NCBI GenBank assembly: GCA_964401615.1 | Contig: CAYNZF010000079.1 | Location: 1 to 8,394, forward strand | Reading direction: 5' to 3' | From: JAXGQD01 sp964401615 | GTDB taxonomy: Bacteria > Bacillota > Clostridia > Saccharofermentanales > Fastidiosipilaceae | Length of the DNA: 8,394 nucleotides | The notes under the pieces: model-generated | What the model saw: the letters and a program-made list of their open reading frames with translations, nothing else | What the model was told of the DNA's origin: nothing | The model's database searches: none | Shown: positions 5,816-8,394 of the stretch, in pieces | Layout of the letters: the number at the start of each line of letters is the position of its first letter | How positions within the stretch are numbered: position 1 is the first letter of the stretch | Translations under genes and position numbers: made by a program

Positions 5816-6676
5816 ATGGATGCAGCACATTGGTATTATTCAGATCGGCTTCGAAACAAACTGAAACTCATTTTGTTTAAAGCCCTTACGGTAGTTGAAG
5901 CGCCTCCAGGTTATGGTAAAACCAGCGCCGTGCGCGAAGCTTTGCGTGCTGTTTCTCCTACACTTGTGCACTGGGCCACCATGATCGACGAATCTTTTGC
6001 CTTGAGCTATAAAAGATTTCTGAGCACGCTTAAGAACATCGATTATTTAAGCAGCAAAGCTCTTGAAAATCTGGGCTATCCAAATCGCAGCAACGAAAAA
6101 GAGGTTGCGGCACTGCTGCGTGGTTTAAACACGCTGAATGAAGCCTGGCTGATAGTGGATGATCTGCAATTTCTGCAGCGGGACTTGCCTCCTGAGGTTT
6201 TACAGGCCTTGACCGAAATCCGTTGTGAGAAGTTGAAAGTGGTCCTGATTTCGTATGACATGAGCTCACAGCTGCCGAATCTAAAAAAACAATCGAGAAT
6301 CAATTTTATCGGTGTCGGTGATTTAAAATTGACGACTGCTGAAATCGCGGAGTATTTCGCTCACGCAGGCACTACCCTTTCACACCGATCGGCCCAGTCG
6401 CTTTTCGCTAAAACCGAAGGTTGTCTGCTGGCCGTCGCCTTATACCTCCAAAATATGCATGAGAGTGACCAGGTCATTCCCGGGGCGAATATTTCCGATT
6501 TGATGAGCGAAGCGTTCTGGTCAAAACTCAAGGAGCGTGAACGCAGACTGATCTGGCCTTTTGCCGTTTTCAACAGCCTCAGTTCAGCGCAGCTGGCCGA
6601 AATCTCAGAGCATGAAAATTCAGGCCCGGATATTTTACTGATCACTCAAAAAACTCAACTGATAAAATTTGATAAC
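5816..6676 (+). CDS. MalT-like LuxR-family regulator, N-terminal ATPase part (interrupted by assembly gap)
   Basis: These 287 residues are the nucleotide-binding part of a MalT-type (STAND) ATP-dependent transcription regulator. Walker A is APPGYGKT (residues 29-36) and Walker B is LIVDD (112-116) in the typical setting AWLIVDDLQFL. The sensor-like strand KVVLISYDM follows. A winged-helix-like segment comes later, with LTTAEIAEYF, TEGCLLAVALYL and the SEAFWSKLKERERRLIWPFAVF region. The start at 5816 is preceded by AAGGTGA (5806-5812). The frame runs unbroken into the N run at 6677. The protein continues in 6688-7992 and 8007-8249. In this family an inducer and ATP drive oligomerisation and activation of nearby operons, but the ligand here is unknown. 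The length lies within the usual range of 800-900 residues once the fragments are joined. Confidence 0.88.
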
Positions 6677-6686
6677 NNNNNNNNNN
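6677..6686. other. Assembly gap (10 N) inside the LuxR-type regulator
   Basis: Ten undetermined bases interrupt the gene. The upstream frame ends on a complete codon (AAC, 6674-6676), and the downstream frame needs the G at 6687 as a third codon base. The true missing length must therefore leave remainder 2 when divided by 3, so 10 is a placeholder. Family members usually have a Y-x-x-H-x-L segment just before the LLSEFL-like residues that follow, so the gap probably hides several codons including that His. Confidence 0.85.
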
Positions 6687-6687
6687 G

Positions 6688-7992
6688 CTATTGTCGGAAT
6701 TTTTAAGAACGCAACTAGATCAGGTGGGCAAAGAGCAGCAGAAGGTCATGTACCAAAGTTTTGGTACTTTACTTTTAAAGCAGTCACGTCCTCTGGAAGC
6801 CTTGAGCTGCTTTTACAAAATCAAAGACTACGCATCGATACTCGCGTCACCTTTAGAGCTGTTGGAGTATGAAACGATTGATGGACGAGCTTTTGATGAT
6901 CTTGCTTACGAGGTGCTGACAGAATGCCCGCCGACCATCAAAGCCGAGTACCCCTTGTCCCTGCTAAAACTCGCTTATTATCTTTTTAACGCATTGCGTT
7001 TTGATGATTTCGAGCGAACCTTGAACGAGTTACATGAGTTGATTTGGACGCTAAGCGACCCTGACTTAAAAGGGGAATGGTACCTGCTCGCGGCATTGCA
7101 GGATTTACCGAAGCTCGACGCGATGTACGAGAAATACCTAAAAGCCGAGCAGCTGCTGACACGCCCCTCTAAGCTTTTTACCAGGCGAATGCCCTACATG
7201 TTCGGCCATGCGTCACTGTGGCTCTTGCTATACAGTGAAGCTGGGCAAGGGGACGCAATCGGTGAACAATTCACTCGTTTACTTAAGCTTTACACCAAAC
7301 TGACAAATGGGCACGGCCGCGGAGCAGATCTGATATACAAAAGCGAATTGGCTGCCGTGCGCTGTGAATTTCAAGAGGCCGAGATCCTGGCTTACGAAGC
7401 GACCGTGATCGCACAAGAGTTTGACCAGGTTTCAGTGGCTTACGGTGCGGCTTTGATTCTGGGACGAATCGCCATTTCGAATTCGGATATGCAGGCGCTC
7501 GAGCAGGCGATTGATTATTTAGAAAGCATTGGTACAAGCTTTGAGTACATGCATGGCACACTCACCAATCAGATTTTGCTGGAATCAATTCGCAGTATGC
7601 TTTTATCCATTCTCGGACGAACGACCCAGATGCCCAACTGGACTAAATTGATCAAGGACAGAAACCTGCGCCGCGGCATTGCGACCTTTCCCTTCAGTTT
7701 CATCAGCGGGGTAGACCTTTTATTGCACGGTGAATTTACACGTGCCATCGGCTTGCTTGGGGCGATGGAAAGAGAAGAAGCTTTTCTGATAACCACAGCC
7801 CTACGCTACTACATCTATATCGGAACTTGTCTGGCTTATTCGGGGCTCGGTCAGTTGGAAAGCGCCTTGCATAAACTTGAACAGGCGTTAACACTGTCGG
7901 AGGCGGATGTCCTGTTGGGTTCCTTTGTGCAATACCGCAGATTCCTCGTTCCTCTTTTGAAAATACTGGAAAAAAGCATGAAGCCATTATAG
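6688..7992 (+). CDS. MalT-like LuxR-family regulator, central helical-repeat part (frame broken at 3' end)
   Basis: About 434 residues continue the regulator after the gap. It begins LLSEFLRTQL, the conserved join from the ATPase module in this family. Next come paired helices of TPR/MalT type (for example QSFGTLLLKQSRPLEALSCF and YIYIGTCLAYSGLGQLESAL), a likely ligand-sensing solenoid. As written it ends at TAG (7990-7992) after LEKSMKPL. This end looks artificial: adding one A to the A6 run at 7970-7975 changes the tail to LEKKHEAIIERILQVGS and joins it directly to the LuxR domain at 8007. It has no start codon or ribosome binding site of its own and is not a separate gene. Confidence 0.82.
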   Translation, partial: LLSEFLRTQLDQVGKEQQKVMYQSFGTLLLKQSRPLEALSCFYKIKDYASILASPLELLEYETIDGRAFDDLAYEVLTECPPTIKAEYPLSLLKLAYYLFNALRFDDFERTLNELHELIWTLSDPDLKGEWYLLAALQDLPKLDAMYEKYLKAEQLLTRPSKLFTRRMPYMFGHASLWLLLYSEAGQGDAIGEQFTRLLKLYTKLTNGHGRGADLIYKSELAAVRCEFQEAEILAYEATVIAQEFDQVSVAYGAALILGRIAISNSDMQALEQAIDYLESIGTSFEYMHGTLTNQILLESIRSMLLSILGRTTQMPNWTKLIKDRNLRRGIATFPFSFISGVDLLLHGEFTRAIGLLGAMEREEAFLITTALRYYIYIGTCLAYSGLGQLESALHKLEQALTLSEADVLLGSFVQYRRFLVPLLKILEKSMKPL

Positions 7993-8006
7993 AGAGGATC
8001 CTGCAA

Positions 8007-8249
8007 GTGGGAAGCGCTTTTGCCGATGAAAAACCCGCCATATCAGCTGTTGTGGCAGCACAAGCTCTGCCGTCGAGTCTCTCCGCACGAGAGATCGAGA
8101 TCGCGGAGTTGGTGGCTCAGGGTCTGCGCAATCGGGAAGTCGCGGATAAACTGATGATTTCGGAATGGACCGTCAAAAATCACGTCAAGAACATCTATAA
8201 AAAACTTTCCATCGATCGACGCAGCGAGCTCATCTCTCTGCTCAATTAA
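8007..8249 (+). CDS. LuxR-type DNA-binding domain, C-terminal part of the MalT-like regulator
   Basis: These 80 residues contain a complete LuxR/GerE helix-turn-helix (residues about 25-76). It runs LSAREIEIAELVAQG, then NREVADKLMISEWTVKNHVKNIYKKL, then DRRSELI. Conserved features are the E at the start of the first helix, the recognition helix VKNHVKNIYKKL and the closing R-x-E-L. The GTG at 8007 could act as a start, but no clear ribosome binding site precedes it. The frame stays open upstream through KKHEAIIERILQ to the A6 run. The domain is the natural end of the preceding regulator, split off by a one-base frame change. If the split is real, a free LuxR domain could only be made by reinitiation, which I consider unlikely. 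Confidence 0.88.
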   Translation: MGSAFADEKPAISAVVAAQALPSSLSAREIEIAELVAQGLRNREVADKLMISEWTVKNHVKNIYKKLSIDRRSELISLLN

Positions 8250-8308
8250 ATCATGGCTTGTTCTGGTGATCTACGATTGATGAGCGTGTGACCTTCCCGG
8301 AAAAAACA

Positions 8309-8339
8309 GCCGCCACCCGACGATGCGTCCGGTGGCGGC
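8309..8339. terminator. Strong hairpin terminator, probably bidirectional
   Basis: GCCGCCACC (8309-8317) pairs perfectly with GGTGGCGGC (8331-8339), and inside it GAC pairs with GTC around a GATGC loop. On the minus strand the stem is followed by TGTTTTTT (8308-8301), a good intrinsic terminator. On the plus strand the tail CTTGCTTT is weaker but sits 60 bases after the regulator stop. This pattern suits a shared terminator between convergent genes. Confidence 0.8.
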
Positions 8340-8352
8340 CTTGCTTTATGAA

Positions 8353-8394
8353 TCAGCGATTACTAGGGTTTTCTTGTGTGATTTGTTTAACGAG
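8353..8394 (-). CDS. Possible C-terminal end of a minus-strand gene running off the window
   Basis: On the minus strand the last bases read LVKQITQENPSNR and then TGA (8355-8353), 13 bases before the strong minus-strand terminator arm. A second frame (ending SHKKTLVIADS, TAA) is also open, so the frame is uncertain. A gene here is inferred mainly from the terminator's orientation. Too little is visible to name it. Confidence 0.3.
   Translation of the reverse strand, partial: LVKQITQENPSNR

Noticed and set aside
7970..7976. Slippery heptamer A AAA AAG as a programmed -1 frameshift site joining the LuxR domain
   Set aside because: The heptamer is present, but its AAA and AAG codons lie in the downstream frame, not in the incoming frame (GAA AAA AGC), so paired-tRNA slippage does not fit. 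No downstream stem-loop or pseudoknot was evident. A base-call or mutational loss of one A is simpler.

Overview
The window looks like a piece of a fermentative Firmicute (Bacillota) chromosome. The reasons are strong AGGAG-type ribosome binding sites, moderate GC, a class II aldolase of the RhaD/RhaE (COG3347) type rather than the enterobacterial RhaD, and a large MalT-like LuxR regulator. No ribosomal RNA or species marker is present, so I do not name a genus. The sequence is draft quality: it holds one run of 10 N and at least one probable single-base frame error.

Left part, about 1-3683: an L-rhamnose catabolic block. A rhaM (rhamnose mutarotase) gene on the minus strand is cut by an in-frame stop near the window edge. 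Divergent from it is an AraC-family regulator. Convergent with the regulator is a minus-strand operon, rhaA (L-rhamnose isomerase) followed by a class II aldolase, joined by an ATGA overlap. RhaM converts rhamnose anomers, RhaA makes L-rhamnulose, and after phosphorylation the aldolase would give dihydroxyacetone phosphate and L-lactaldehyde. No rhamnulokinase, transporter or lactaldehyde dehydrogenase/reductase lies in the window. A near-identical 17-bp sequence (15 of 17) sits upstream of both the regulator and rhaA, each time ahead of a TTGA-type -35-like hexamer. It is the best candidate for the AraC regulator's operator.

Middle, about 3684-5607: a 267-bp intergenic region rich in dyads, then deoC (deoxyribose-phosphate aldolase) on the minus strand, and divergent from it a cytoplasmic DsbA/FrnE-like thiol oxidoreductase with a CSWC motif.

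Right part, about 5608-8394: a MalT-like LuxR regulator (STAND ATPase, helical repeats, LuxR DNA-binding domain). As written it lies in three reading frames because of the N gap and a missing base in an A6 run. Repairing both gives one protein of roughly 810-820 residues. A strong hairpin terminator follows, and its best T-tract faces the minus strand. The last 42 bases may hold the C-terminal codons of a minus-strand gene. No stretch over 300 bases lacks a gene; the largest gaps are 3684-3950 and 5608-5815. No tRNA, rRNA, CRISPR array or mobile element was seen.
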